Below, piece after piece: positions 15,394 to 22,104 of a DNA stretch of 22,104 nt (the stretch's first letter is position 1; each line of letters opens with the position of its first letter). Below the pieces are notes generated by a model. That model worked only from the letters and a program-made list of their open reading frames with translations. It was not told the origin of the DNA and ran no database searches. A program made the translations under genes and the position numbers. This DNA is from JANNXQ01 sp031425095 (GTDB taxonomy: Bacteria > Verrucomicrobiota > Verrucomicrobiia > Chthoniobacterales > Chthoniobacteraceae), in assembly GCA_031425095.1 (NCBI GenBank), contig JANPIS010000439.1, positions 1-22,104 on the forward strand. Direction: 5' to 3'.

Positions 15394-17543
15394 ATCCCGT
15401 GAAACACCTACTTCCGGTTCTCGTCATCGTCTGCTCCGGGGCTGGCGCATTTGCCCAATCCGCACCCTACCTCACCGCCGAGGAAGAACTCGCCACCTTC
15501 CGCCTGCCGCCGGGCTATCGCATGGAGTTGGTCGTGGGCGATCCGATCATCAAGGAACCGGTCGCCGCGGCGTTCGATGGCAATGGACGGATGTTCGTCG
15601 CGGAGATGCGCGCGTTCATGCAGGATCTCGAAGGCACGGAGCAGCGGGCGAAAACGGGGCGCGTCTCGCTGCATTGGTCGAGCAAAGGCGACGGCGTGTT
15701 CGACCGGCACAGCGTCTTCATCGACAGGCTGATTCTGCCGCGCATGATTCTCCCGCTCGACGACGCGTTGCTGGTCGGCGAGACGGATAGCAACGACCTG
15801 CATCTCTATCGCGACACCGATGGCGATGGCATCGCGGACAAGAAGGAGCTGTGGTTTGCCGGCGGTCCGCGGGGCGGAAATCTCGAGCATCAGCCCAGCG
15901 GCCTCGTGTGGTGTTTGGACAACTGGATTTACACGAGCTACAACGCGCACCGCCTGCGCTGGAACGGTGCGGGCCGCGAGCCGCTCAAGGAACCGACCGC
16001 ACCCAACGGCGGCCAATGGGGCCTCTCGCAGGACGACTTCGGCAAGCCGTGGTTCATCGGTGGCGCCGAGCGCGGGCCGCTCAATTTTCAGCAGCCGATT
16101 CTCTACGGCGCGTTCAACATCGACGGCCAAACCGGGCCGGACTTCTCCGAAGTGTGGCCGCTCGTCGGACTGGCCGATGTGGAGGGCGGCGCGCAGCGGT
16201 TCCGTCCGGCGGACAAAACGCTCAATCACTTCACCTCGCCGTGCGGCAGCGACATCGTGCGCAGCGACCGACTGCCCGCGGAGTTGCGCGGCGACTTGCT
16301 CATGTGCGAGCCTGTCGGCCGGCTCATCCGCCGCGCGAAAGTCGAGGTGCGCGATGGCGTGACCACTCTGCGCAATGCCCAAGCGAAATCCGAATTCATC
16401 CGCTCGACCGACCCGAACTTCCGTCCCGTGAATCTCAGCACCGCGCCCGACGGCACGCTCTACATCGTGGACATGTATCGCGGCGTCGTGCAGGAAGCCG
16501 TCGCGATCAAAGCAGGCAGCTACCTGCGGAACGTCGTCCAGCAGCACGGACTCGAAAAGAACATCGGCCGCGGACGCATCTGGCGGCTCGTGCATGAAAG
16601 CGCGAAGCCCGGCCCATCGCCGCGAATGCTCGATGAAACACCGGCGCAACTCGCCGCCCATCTCGATCATCCCAACGGCTGGTGGCGCGATACCGCGCAA
16701 AAGCTCATTATCCTGCGCAACGACTCCAGCGTGATTCCCGCGCTGAGCGAAATGGCACGCACCAGCAGCAACCCGCTCGCACGCCTCCACGCGCTGTGGA
16801 CGATCGAAGGACTCGGCGCACTCGAACCCGAACTGGTCCGCGAGAAATTCAAAGACGCGGACCCGCACCTGCGCGCCGCCGCCATCCGCGTGAGCGAGAC
16901 GCTCTTCAAGAAAGGCGACACGACGCTGCGCGCCGATGTGCAGACCATGACGCGCGACCCGGACTCCGGCGTCGTCATCCAAGCCATGATGACCGCGAAG
17001 CTGCTCGACTGGCCTGAGACCCACCCGGCCATCGAGAAGCTCATCGCCACCCATCCCTCGCGCGGCGTGAAGGAAATCGGCCGGCAGCTTTTGCAGCCGC
17101 CGAGCCCGTATCTGAACGACGACAAATTCACGCCCAAGGATAAGGCATTCCTGACCCTCGGCGAAGTGGGCTACAAATCGCTGTGCTTCGCCTGCCACGG
17201 CAACGAAGGCACCGGCGCACCTGCCGAAGGCGCGCCCAAAGGCACCACGCTCGCACCGCCACTCGCAGGCTCAAAAGTCAGTCTCGGTCCGCCCGACCAA
17301 TCCATCCTCGTGCTCCTGCACGGCCTGACCGGCCCCGTGAATGGTCAGACCTACCTCACGCAAATGGTCCCGATGGCCAGCAACAGCGACCATTGGATAG
17401 CCTCAGTGCTCAGCTACATCCGCAACAGCTTCGGCAACCAAGCCCCATTCATCAACGCCGCCGACGTCGCCCGCGTCCGAGCCGCGACCAAAAATCGCAC
17501 CAGCCCGCCCACTGCCGAGGAAGTGCAGGCATTCGCGCCTTGA
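15390..17543 (+). CDS. PVC-type heme-binding protein (propeller dehydrogenase-like, HEAT, cytochrome c)
   Basis: The ATG at 15390 overlaps the previous stop and is followed by a Sec signal peptide (VKHLLPVLVIVCSGAGAFA, mature QSAPYL), giving 717 residues. The order is the standard PVC arrangement. An N-terminal six- or seven-bladed propeller carries LPPGYRMELVVGDPIIKEPV, AAFDGNGRMFVAEMRAFMQD, YRDTDGDGIADK and TAPDGTLYIVDMYRGVVQEA. A helical HEAT-like region follows at about 410-560. The C-terminal cytochrome c domain has the heme motif LCFACHGNEGTG (C599, C602, H603) and a later QMVPMAS that could supply the axial Met. Such proteins are thought to oxidise sugars or alcohols in the periplasm and pass electrons to c-type cytochromes. 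Here it could take electrons from the adjacent oxidoreductases. Substrate unknown. Confidence 0.92.
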   Translation: MNPVKHLLPVLVIVCSGAGAFAQSAPYLTAEEELATFRLPPGYRMELVVGDPIIKEPVAAAFDGNGRMFVAEMRAFMQDLEGTEQRAKTGRVSLHWSSKGDGVFDRHSVFIDRLILPRMILPLDDALLVGETDSNDLHLYRDTDGDGIADKKELWFAGGPRGGNLEHQPSGLVWCLDNWIYTSYNAHRLRWNGAGREPLKEPTAPNGGQWGLSQDDFGKPWFIGGAERGPLNFQQPILYGAFNIDGQTGPDFSEVWPLVGLADVEGGAQRFRPADKTLNHFTSPCGSDIVRSDRLPAELRGDLLMCEPVGRLIRRAKVEVRDGVTTLRNAQAKSEFIRSTDPNFRPVNLSTAPDGTLYIVDMYRGVVQEAVAIKAGSYLRNVVQQHGLEKNIGRGRIWRLVHESAKPGPSPRMLDETPAQLAAHLDHPNGWWRDTAQKLIILRNDSSVIPALSEMARTSSNPLARLHALWTIEGLGALEPELVREKFKDADPHLRAAAIRVSETLFKKGDTTLRADVQTMTRDPDSGVVIQAMMTAKLLDWPETHPAIEKLIATHPSRGVKEIGRQLLQPPSPYLNDDKFTPKDKAFLTLGEVGYKSLCFACHGNEGTGAPAEGAPKGTTLAPPLAGSKVSLGPPDQSILVLLHGLTGPVNGQTYLTQMVPMASNSDHWIASVLSYIRNSFGNQAPFINAADVARVRAATKNRTSPPTAEEVQAFAP

Positions 17544-17593
17544 AAGGCTGCCAGCGTAGTCACGGGTCAATGAATCCGTCTTCAAGCGACACC

Positions 17594-17743
17594 ATGAAGC
17601 GCATTTTCAGCCTCACTGCGCTGATGATTTCCAAGCGCCTCGCCGACAGCTCCGTTCCCATGTCCCTGCTCGCGGAACATCCGAATGTCCAATTCAACTA
17701 CTACCGCCCCGGCCTCGGAAGCTGCGCGGTGGAAATGCACTAA
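17594..17743 (+). CDS. Possible short exported ORF or remnant
   Basis: This sits in the 214-base gap between the heme-protein and beta-helix genes. The 49-residue frame begins MKRIFSLTALM, like a truncated signal peptide, and continues with LLAEHPNVQFNYYRPGLG. An in-frame ATG at 17570 would add eight residues. I recognise no family. It may be the fused remnant of a deleted exported-protein gene, or not coding at all. I see no terminator in this gap. Confidence 0.2.
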   Translation: MKRIFSLTALMISKRLADSSVPMSLLAEHPNVQFNYYRPGLGSCAVEMH

Positions 17744-17757
17744 CTTCGTCACTTTTT

Positions 17758-19395
17758 ATGAAACACCCCCTCGCACTTATCACCGCCCTGTTGCTCGCGC
17801 CGCTGGCCGCGCTGCGCGCCGACGACACAGCTAAGCTGGCCGCCATCCTCGCGCCTGCGTCCGCGCGTGGCAGCACCGTCACGATTCCACCGGGAGATTA
17901 CGAACTGGATGGCACAGCGCCGCTGACGATTGGCTCGCACACCACGGTGTCTGCTTACGGCGCGCGGTTTCATTTGCCGAAGACGCTCGGGGACAAGGCG
18001 CGAGTGGTCTTGTTTGCCGGGGAGAATGTGAGCGACTTCCGCTGGTTCGGAGGACATTTCACCGGGCACGTCTTTGACCCGGCGAAGGCGAGTAACTCTT
18101 GGGAACCAAATGCGAACACGCGGGCCATCCTCATCACCACCACGCCCGGCGGGCGCACGGAGAATCTGACTTTCCGCGATGTCACCTCCGATGGACTGGC
18201 AGGCGCGGTCATCACAGTCATGGGCGCGGGGAAGAAGGGCAGCGAGCGCGAGATGGAGACGTTTGCGCGCAACGTGACTGTGGAGAACTGCACGCTGGAG
18301 CGCAGCGGGAAGTTCATGTGGGACTATGGCTACCTGTGGCAAATTGCTGTCTGGCCCGAGGACTACGACGAGGCAGAGCGAGCGATGGCCGCGAAGTATT
18401 TCCGCCACGATCTCGTGCGCGGTTCGGTGCGGATGAAGGCGGGCGATGACCGTGTGTTCTTCGACAATGCGAAGCCGTTTCCGGTGTCGCAGCAGCGCGA
18501 GGGGGCGGAGGCGGAGCGCGGCCACGACTCGGTTTGTTTTTTTGGCGATGCGCTGCCGTCGAACGTCGTGCGCGGGCGGCAATATTTCGTCGTCGAGAGC
18601 ACGCCGGAGTTCATCCGCATTGCGGACAAAGTCGGCGGTGAGGCCGTGAAGTTCGCGAGCGACGCGGGGCCGCAGGAGCGGCTCATCAGCCATCTGTTTC
18701 AAGCGCACCTAGCGCTCTACGCACCAGCGGGCAGCGGGCCGGGCAAAGGTGCGCTCGACCTGGTGGGGTGCGAGAACGTCATCGTGCGCGGCTGCCGGCT
18801 TAGCGCGCTCGGCGACACGATGCACATTCAGAAAAGCCACGGCATCGTCTTCGCCAACAATCACATCACCGGCTCGCGCATGGGCGCGTTCTTCCTCGCG
18901 GAGTATTGCAAGGACGCGACTATCACGGGCAACACCGTGGACGGCTCGAATGGTTCGCGGGTCATCAGCATGGAGAAATCCTGCGAGGACGTAACGATTG
19001 TCGGCAACACTTTCCGCAACGGCGGGCGCGGCTCGTGGATTAACCAACCGCGCAACTTCATCCTCGCGGACAATGTCTTCGTGAATAACACGACCAAGTG
19101 CGAGCGCGACCCGCGACGTGGACGCCGCAGCTTCCTCACCGGCGACTACGAGCGCTATGCCGAACTGTATTTCACGACGCACGAGCCCGGTGGGCGCTAC
19201 GGCAATGTCACCGTGCGCGGTAACATTTTCACCAGCGGTCCCAATGCCGAGCACGCGATCACCTTCGCTCCCGGCGGCGATACGATTCTTGTCACCGACA
19301 ATATTTTCAGCGGCCCCGTGCGTGACATCGCCCCGGCAGTCGGCTGCGGGAATGTGACGCTCCGCAACAATGTCGGCCTCGAAGGCAACCGCTAG
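17758..19395 (+). CDS. Secreted right-handed parallel beta-helix protein
   Basis: A 545-residue product with signal peptide MKHPLALITALLLAPLAALR, mature from about ADD. The N-terminal STVTIPPGDYELDGTAPLTI is typical of the first coils of pectate-lyase-like folds. Many PbH1-like repeats follow: FARNVTVENCTLERSGKF, CENVIVRGCRLSALGDT, HGIVFANNHITGSRMGAF, CKDATITGNTVDGSNGS, CEDVTIVGNTFRNGGRG, RYGNVTVRGNIFTSG and CGNVTLRNN. The fold is used by polysaccharide lyases, polygalacturonases and epimerases, and also by non-enzymatic binding proteins. I cannot point to a catalytic set with confidence. A region at about 195-300 with few repeat signatures may be an inserted domain. It follows the small remnant and precedes the FAD gene by 26 bases, so it may act on the same polymer as the upstream glycosidases. 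Confidence 0.85.
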   Translation: MKHPLALITALLLAPLAALRADDTAKLAAILAPASARGSTVTIPPGDYELDGTAPLTIGSHTTVSAYGARFHLPKTLGDKARVVLFAGENVSDFRWFGGHFTGHVFDPAKASNSWEPNANTRAILITTTPGGRTENLTFRDVTSDGLAGAVITVMGAGKKGSEREMETFARNVTVENCTLERSGKFMWDYGYLWQIAVWPEDYDEAERAMAAKYFRHDLVRGSVRMKAGDDRVFFDNAKPFPVSQQREGAEAERGHDSVCFFGDALPSNVVRGRQYFVVESTPEFIRIADKVGGEAVKFASDAGPQERLISHLFQAHLALYAPAGSGPGKGALDLVGCENVIVRGCRLSALGDTMHIQKSHGIVFANNHITGSRMGAFFLAEYCKDATITGNTVDGSNGSRVISMEKSCEDVTIVGNTFRNGGRGSWINQPRNFILADNVFVNNTTKCERDPRRGRRSFLTGDYERYAELYFTTHEPGGRYGNVTVRGNIFTSGPNAEHAITFAPGGDTILVTDNIFSGPVRDIAPAVGCGNVTLRNNVGLEGNR

Positions 19396-19421
19396 TTCCC
19401 AGTCAACAGACCACAAGAGCC

Positions 19422-20960
19422 ATGAAACTCGCCCTAGCTTTCACCGCCCTCCTGCTTGCGCCACTGGCCGCGTTCTGCGCTGCGGCCGGGCCGGAGACGA
19501 TCCGCTGCGAACTCGCGGTGATCGGGGGCGGCAGCGGGGGATTTGGCGCGGCGCTGGCGGCGGCGCGGCTCGGGGTGGATGTGGTGCTCGTGGAGCGCAG
19601 CGACAAGCTCGGGGGCAATTCGGTGCGGGGCGGCGTGAACATCTGGGAGCCGGGGCTCGGCGGCACGGGGTTTCCGTTTGAGATTTACCGGCGGCTGAAA
19701 CGGGAGCCGAAGGCGGTGGGCATTTACTCGATGGGGCGGCACATGGGCACCTTCGACGCGGCGCGCGAGGCGTATCGGTTTCCCGGCGGTGAGACGGTGA
19801 TCGATCCGGCGCTCGGCTATCTCGATTCGCTGCAGCGCCACGGGCTCGCGCACTCGAAACTGCACGGCGTTGTGTTCGAGCCGGAGGCGATGGCGAAGAC
19901 GATGCTGGCGATGCTGGAGGAGACGGGGCATTGCCGCGTGCTGTTCCGCACGGAGTTCAAGCGCGTCACGATGAGTCCGACGAACGCGGGACGGATTCAA
20001 AATGTGACTTTGCAGAAAGTCCGCTTCGCCGACGGCAAGTCGATCGTGGAAAGCCGGACCCTAGTCGCCGACTATTTCGTGGATGCGACGGGCGACGGTC
20101 TCGTGTGCGAGGAGGCCGGCTGCACGACGATGACGGGGCAGGAACCGCGCTCGCAATTTGACGAGCCGGGTGCGCCCGACGAAGCCACGCCGCGCGTGAA
20201 TGGCGTGAGCCTGCTGTATCGCGTGACGCCGGTGGCGACGCCCGCCGTGGAGCCGCTGCCCGAGGACATCGCGCCGGAATGCTGGTGGGCGAAGAAATTT
20301 CCCGTCGCGCAGATCAACCACTACCCGAATGGCGACCTGAACGTGAACATGCTGCCGACGATGGAGGGCGTGGAGTTCATGAAGCTCGGCTGGGTGGATG
20401 CGCGCACGGAATGCGAGCGCCGCGTGCGCGCGCACTGGCACGACATCCAGACGCGGTGCGCCGAGTTCCGCGGCTTCCGGCTCGACGCAATCGCGCCCGT
20501 GCTCGGTGTGCGCGAGACCAAGCGCGTCACCGGCGAATACGTGCTCACGCAGAACGACCTCGATGCGGGCATCAGCGGGCAGAAGCACGCCGACATCATC
20601 TGCCTCGCCGACCATCCATGCGACACGCACGGCGGGCACAACAAGGGCATCAAGCCGCTGCGCGAGCCTTACGGCGTGCCGTATCGCTGCCTGATTCCGA
20701 AGGGCACGCGAAACCTGCTCATCGCCTGCCGCGCGGCGAGCTTCAGCTCCATCGCCGCATCGAGCTGCCGGCTCTCGCGCACGATGATGCAGCTCGGTCA
20801 GGCTGCGGGCACGACGGTCGCGCTCGCGAAAGATTTGAAAGTGGAATTGCGCGACGTGCCGGCGGAGCGTCTGCGGGAGTCGTTGCGCGGGCAGCACGTC
20901 CAGCTCGAGCATCCGATGCCGGAACCATTGCAAAACTATTTGCAGGAGGAGCAGCCGTGA
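19422..20960 (+). CDS. Exported FAD-dependent oxidoreductase
   Basis: A 512-residue protein. A signal peptide, MKLALAFTALLLAPLAAFCA, precedes the dinucleotide-binding motif ELAVIGGGSGGFGAALAAAR (GGGSGG at 35-40) and the ribose-binding acid E58 in VVLVERSDKLGGN. DATGDGLVCEEAG (D221 onward) is the second conserved FAD segment. The later APVLGVRETKRVTGEYVLT and LIPKGTRNLLIACRAASFSS fit the FAD_oxidored group common in PVC bacteria. Members oxidise unknown small molecules, often sugars or polyols, outside the cytoplasm. The substrate and electron acceptor here are unknown; the PVC heme protein encoded upstream is a candidate partner. The Sec-type signal means FAD would have to be inserted after export. 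The stop overlaps the start of a structured intergenic element. Confidence 0.9.
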   Translation: MKLALAFTALLLAPLAAFCAAAGPETIRCELAVIGGGSGGFGAALAAARLGVDVVLVERSDKLGGNSVRGGVNIWEPGLGGTGFPFEIYRRLKREPKAVGIYSMGRHMGTFDAAREAYRFPGGETVIDPALGYLDSLQRHGLAHSKLHGVVFEPEAMAKTMLAMLEETGHCRVLFRTEFKRVTMSPTNAGRIQNVTLQKVRFADGKSIVESRTLVADYFVDATGDGLVCEEAGCTTMTGQEPRSQFDEPGAPDEATPRVNGVSLLYRVTPVATPAVEPLPEDIAPECWWAKKFPVAQINHYPNGDLNVNMLPTMEGVEFMKLGWVDARTECERRVRAHWHDIQTRCAEFRGFRLDAIAPVLGVRETKRVTGEYVLTQNDLDAGISGQKHADIICLADHPCDTHGGHNKGIKPLREPYGVPYRCLIPKGTRNLLIACRAASFSSIAASSCRLSRTMMQLGQAAGTTVALAKDLKVELRDVPAERLRESLRGQHVQLEHPMPEPLQNYLQEEQP

Positions 20961-21068
20961 TGCGTTCACTCACGAAAGCACGAGCCAGGCGCTCGAAGTG
21001 CAGTTGCTGCCGCGCGATGACTGCCGCTCTCCGTACCGGCAGAAAAGCGCCGGCTCGGGTGAACGCAT
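20960..21068 (+). repeat. Structured imperfect palindrome between genes
   Basis: The ends are a perfect 10-base inverted repeat: ATGCGTTCAC (20960-20969) and GTGAACGCAT (21059-21068). Inside, CGAGCCAGGCGCT (20981-20993) pairs with AGCGCCGGCTCG (21046-21057), with one bulged A, which extends the stem. Two small hairpins sit in the centre: GCAG-TTG-CTGC (21000-21010) and CTGCCG/CGGCAG (21021-21042). It ends 28 bases before the next ATG. It could be a palindromic repeat family, a miniature mobile element or a structured leader RNA. Confidence 0.6.
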
Positions 21069-21096
21069 TCTCCATCGCAGCACCCCTCGCAACATC

Positions 21097-22104
21097 ATGA
21101 AACCGACAAACTCATTCTCCCATTTCACCCGCCGCCGCTTCCTTCGCGCGGGCCTATCCGGCATGGCGCTCGGCGCATTCGCGGCGCGCGGTCAGGAAGC
21201 GACAGAGCCGAAGTTCGCGCCGACGCGTGCGATCACGAAGGGACCGGGCTTTCACTGGTTCGGCTACTACGACAAGCTCGAGTTGTCGCCGGACAACCGC
21301 TTCGTGCTCTGCAACAAGGTCGGCTTCGAGCACCGCTCGCCGACGCCGGATGATGTCATCGAAGTGGGCATGGTGGATCTGCACGACAAGGACAAATGGA
21401 TCCCGCTGGGCAAGTCGAACGCCTGGTGTTGGCAGCAAGGTTGCATGCTGCAGTGGATTCCGGGCACCGAGTCGAAGGTCATCTGGAATGACCGCGAGAA
21501 GGATCGCTTCGTAAGCCACATTCTCGACGTCAAGACGGGCGACGAGCGCACGCTGCCGACGCCCATTTACGCGCTGAGTCCGAATGGCAAGGAAGCCGTG
21601 TCGTGCGACTTCGCACGCGTGGCGGATTGCCGCCCCGGCTATGGCTACGCGGGCATCAAGGACCGTTTCTTCGACGACATGGCGCCGGAGGGGAGCGGTG
21701 TCACGCATGTGAATCTGGAGACAGGTGAGTCAAAGCTCATCGTCACGCACAAGCAGTTGGCCACGACGGGCGAGGTCATCGAAAATCATCCCGACTCGAA
21801 ACATCACGCCTATCACTTGCTGTGCAGCCCGGATGGCAAACGCTTCATCCTTTTTCACCGCTGGACGCAGCCGAAAGGCGGTCATCTCACGCGCCTCATC
21901 ACTGCGAACATGGACGGCAGCGATTTGCGCATTGTCATCCCGAACGGTTACGCCTCGCACTTCATCTGGCGCGATGCGACGCACATCCTCTCGCAGGCCA
22001 AAGGGTGGCTCGGCAACAAGGAGTGGGGCGACTTTCTCTTTGAGGACAAGGACAGCGGTATCATCGAGGAGATCGGCCACGGTGTGCTCGATAATGGCGG
22101 TCAC
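21097..22104 (+). CDS. Tat-exported beta-propeller protein (3' partial)
   Basis: The frame runs open from the ATG at 21097 to the window end, so at least 336 residues are encoded and the C terminus is missing. The Tat signal includes FTRRRFLRAGLSGMALGAFA, with the mature part near QEATEP. The body shows WD40/TolB-like propeller strands: GFHWFGYYDKLELSPDNRFV, CMLQWIPGTESKVIWNDREK, RFVSHILDVKTGDERTLPTP, IYALSPNGKEAVSCDFARV, LLCSPDGKRFILFHRW and RLITANMDGSDLRIVIPNG. The GYYDK and SPDG pattern resembles PVC proteins related to oligogalacturonate lyase (PL22-like) propellers. Tat export suggests it folds before crossing the membrane. A lyase or sugar-binding role would suit the neighbours, but no catalytic residues can be assigned from the visible part. 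The frame is open upstream through the structured gap, but the Tat start is the clear choice. Confidence 0.82.
   Translation, partial: MKPTNSFSHFTRRRFLRAGLSGMALGAFAARGQEATEPKFAPTRAITKGPGFHWFGYYDKLELSPDNRFVLCNKVGFEHRSPTPDDVIEVGMVDLHDKDKWIPLGKSNAWCWQQGCMLQWIPGTESKVIWNDREKDRFVSHILDVKTGDERTLPTPIYALSPNGKEAVSCDFARVADCRPGYGYAGIKDRFFDDMAPEGSGVTHVNLETGESKLIVTHKQLATTGEVIENHPDSKHHAYHLLCSPDGKRFILFHRWTQPKGGHLTRLITANMDGSDLRIVIPNGYASHFIWRDATHILSQAKGWLGNKEWGDFLFEDKDSGIIEEIGHGVLDNGGH

Noticed and set aside
15408..17198. Long - strand open frame of 596 codons
   Set aside because: It is antisense to the PVC heme protein, whose domains and heme motif are clear. The antisense translation has no domain signature.
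20960..21100. Short + ORF after the FAD gene, beginning MRSLTKARARR
   Set aside because: It is a translation of the structured palindromic element, with skewed composition and no family resemblance.

Overview
The window looks like a piece of a high-GC Verrucomicrobiota (PVC superphylum) chromosome. Four things in the sequence suggest this: a PEP-CTERM sorting tail, a PVC-type propeller/HEAT/CxxCH heme protein, Tat-exported Gfo/Idh and sugar-isomerase-like enzymes, and an unusually high share of exported proteins. All credible genes lie on the + strand. No tRNA, rRNA, CRISPR array or transposase was seen, and no gap without a gene exceeds about 215 bases.

Region A (1-6191) encodes four exported proteins: a DUF4465-type protein with a PEP-CTERM tail (5' end outside the window), a protein with a FENAF...GGFDLEA domain, a beta-propeller-like protein, and a large protein with four Ig-like repeats and one FN3-like segment. 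The last protein ends in a divergent copy of the second protein's domain. The mix resembles surface-protein sets that sit beside TonB-dependent cobamide (B12) uptake genes in Bacteroidota. That link is an inference; no transporter or riboswitch is visible here. A palindromic GACGCAGAG repeat (3586-3694) separates the third and fourth genes.

Region B (6218-10243) holds a GH99/WbsX-like secreted TIM barrel, a cytoplasmic DJ-1/PfpI protein, a Tat-exported sugar isomerase/epimerase, and a DUF1016 (YhcG-type) nuclease gene broken by an apparent 1-base frameshift.

Region C (10252-22104) is a tightly packed, probably co-transcribed series: clan GH-A glycosidase, unknown secreted protein, Tat Gfo/Idh oxidoreductase with an altered EKP motif, Tat DUF3500-like protein, PVC-type cytochrome, parallel beta-helix protein, exported FAD-dependent oxidoreductase, and a Tat beta-propeller protein cut by the window end. 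Many stop/start pairs overlap (ATGA, TGATG, ATAA). Almost every product is predicted to leave the cytoplasm, so the set reads as a periplasmic carbohydrate depolymerisation and sugar-oxidation module without its own transporter or regulator. A structured, imperfectly palindromic element (20960-21068) fills the last intergenic gap.
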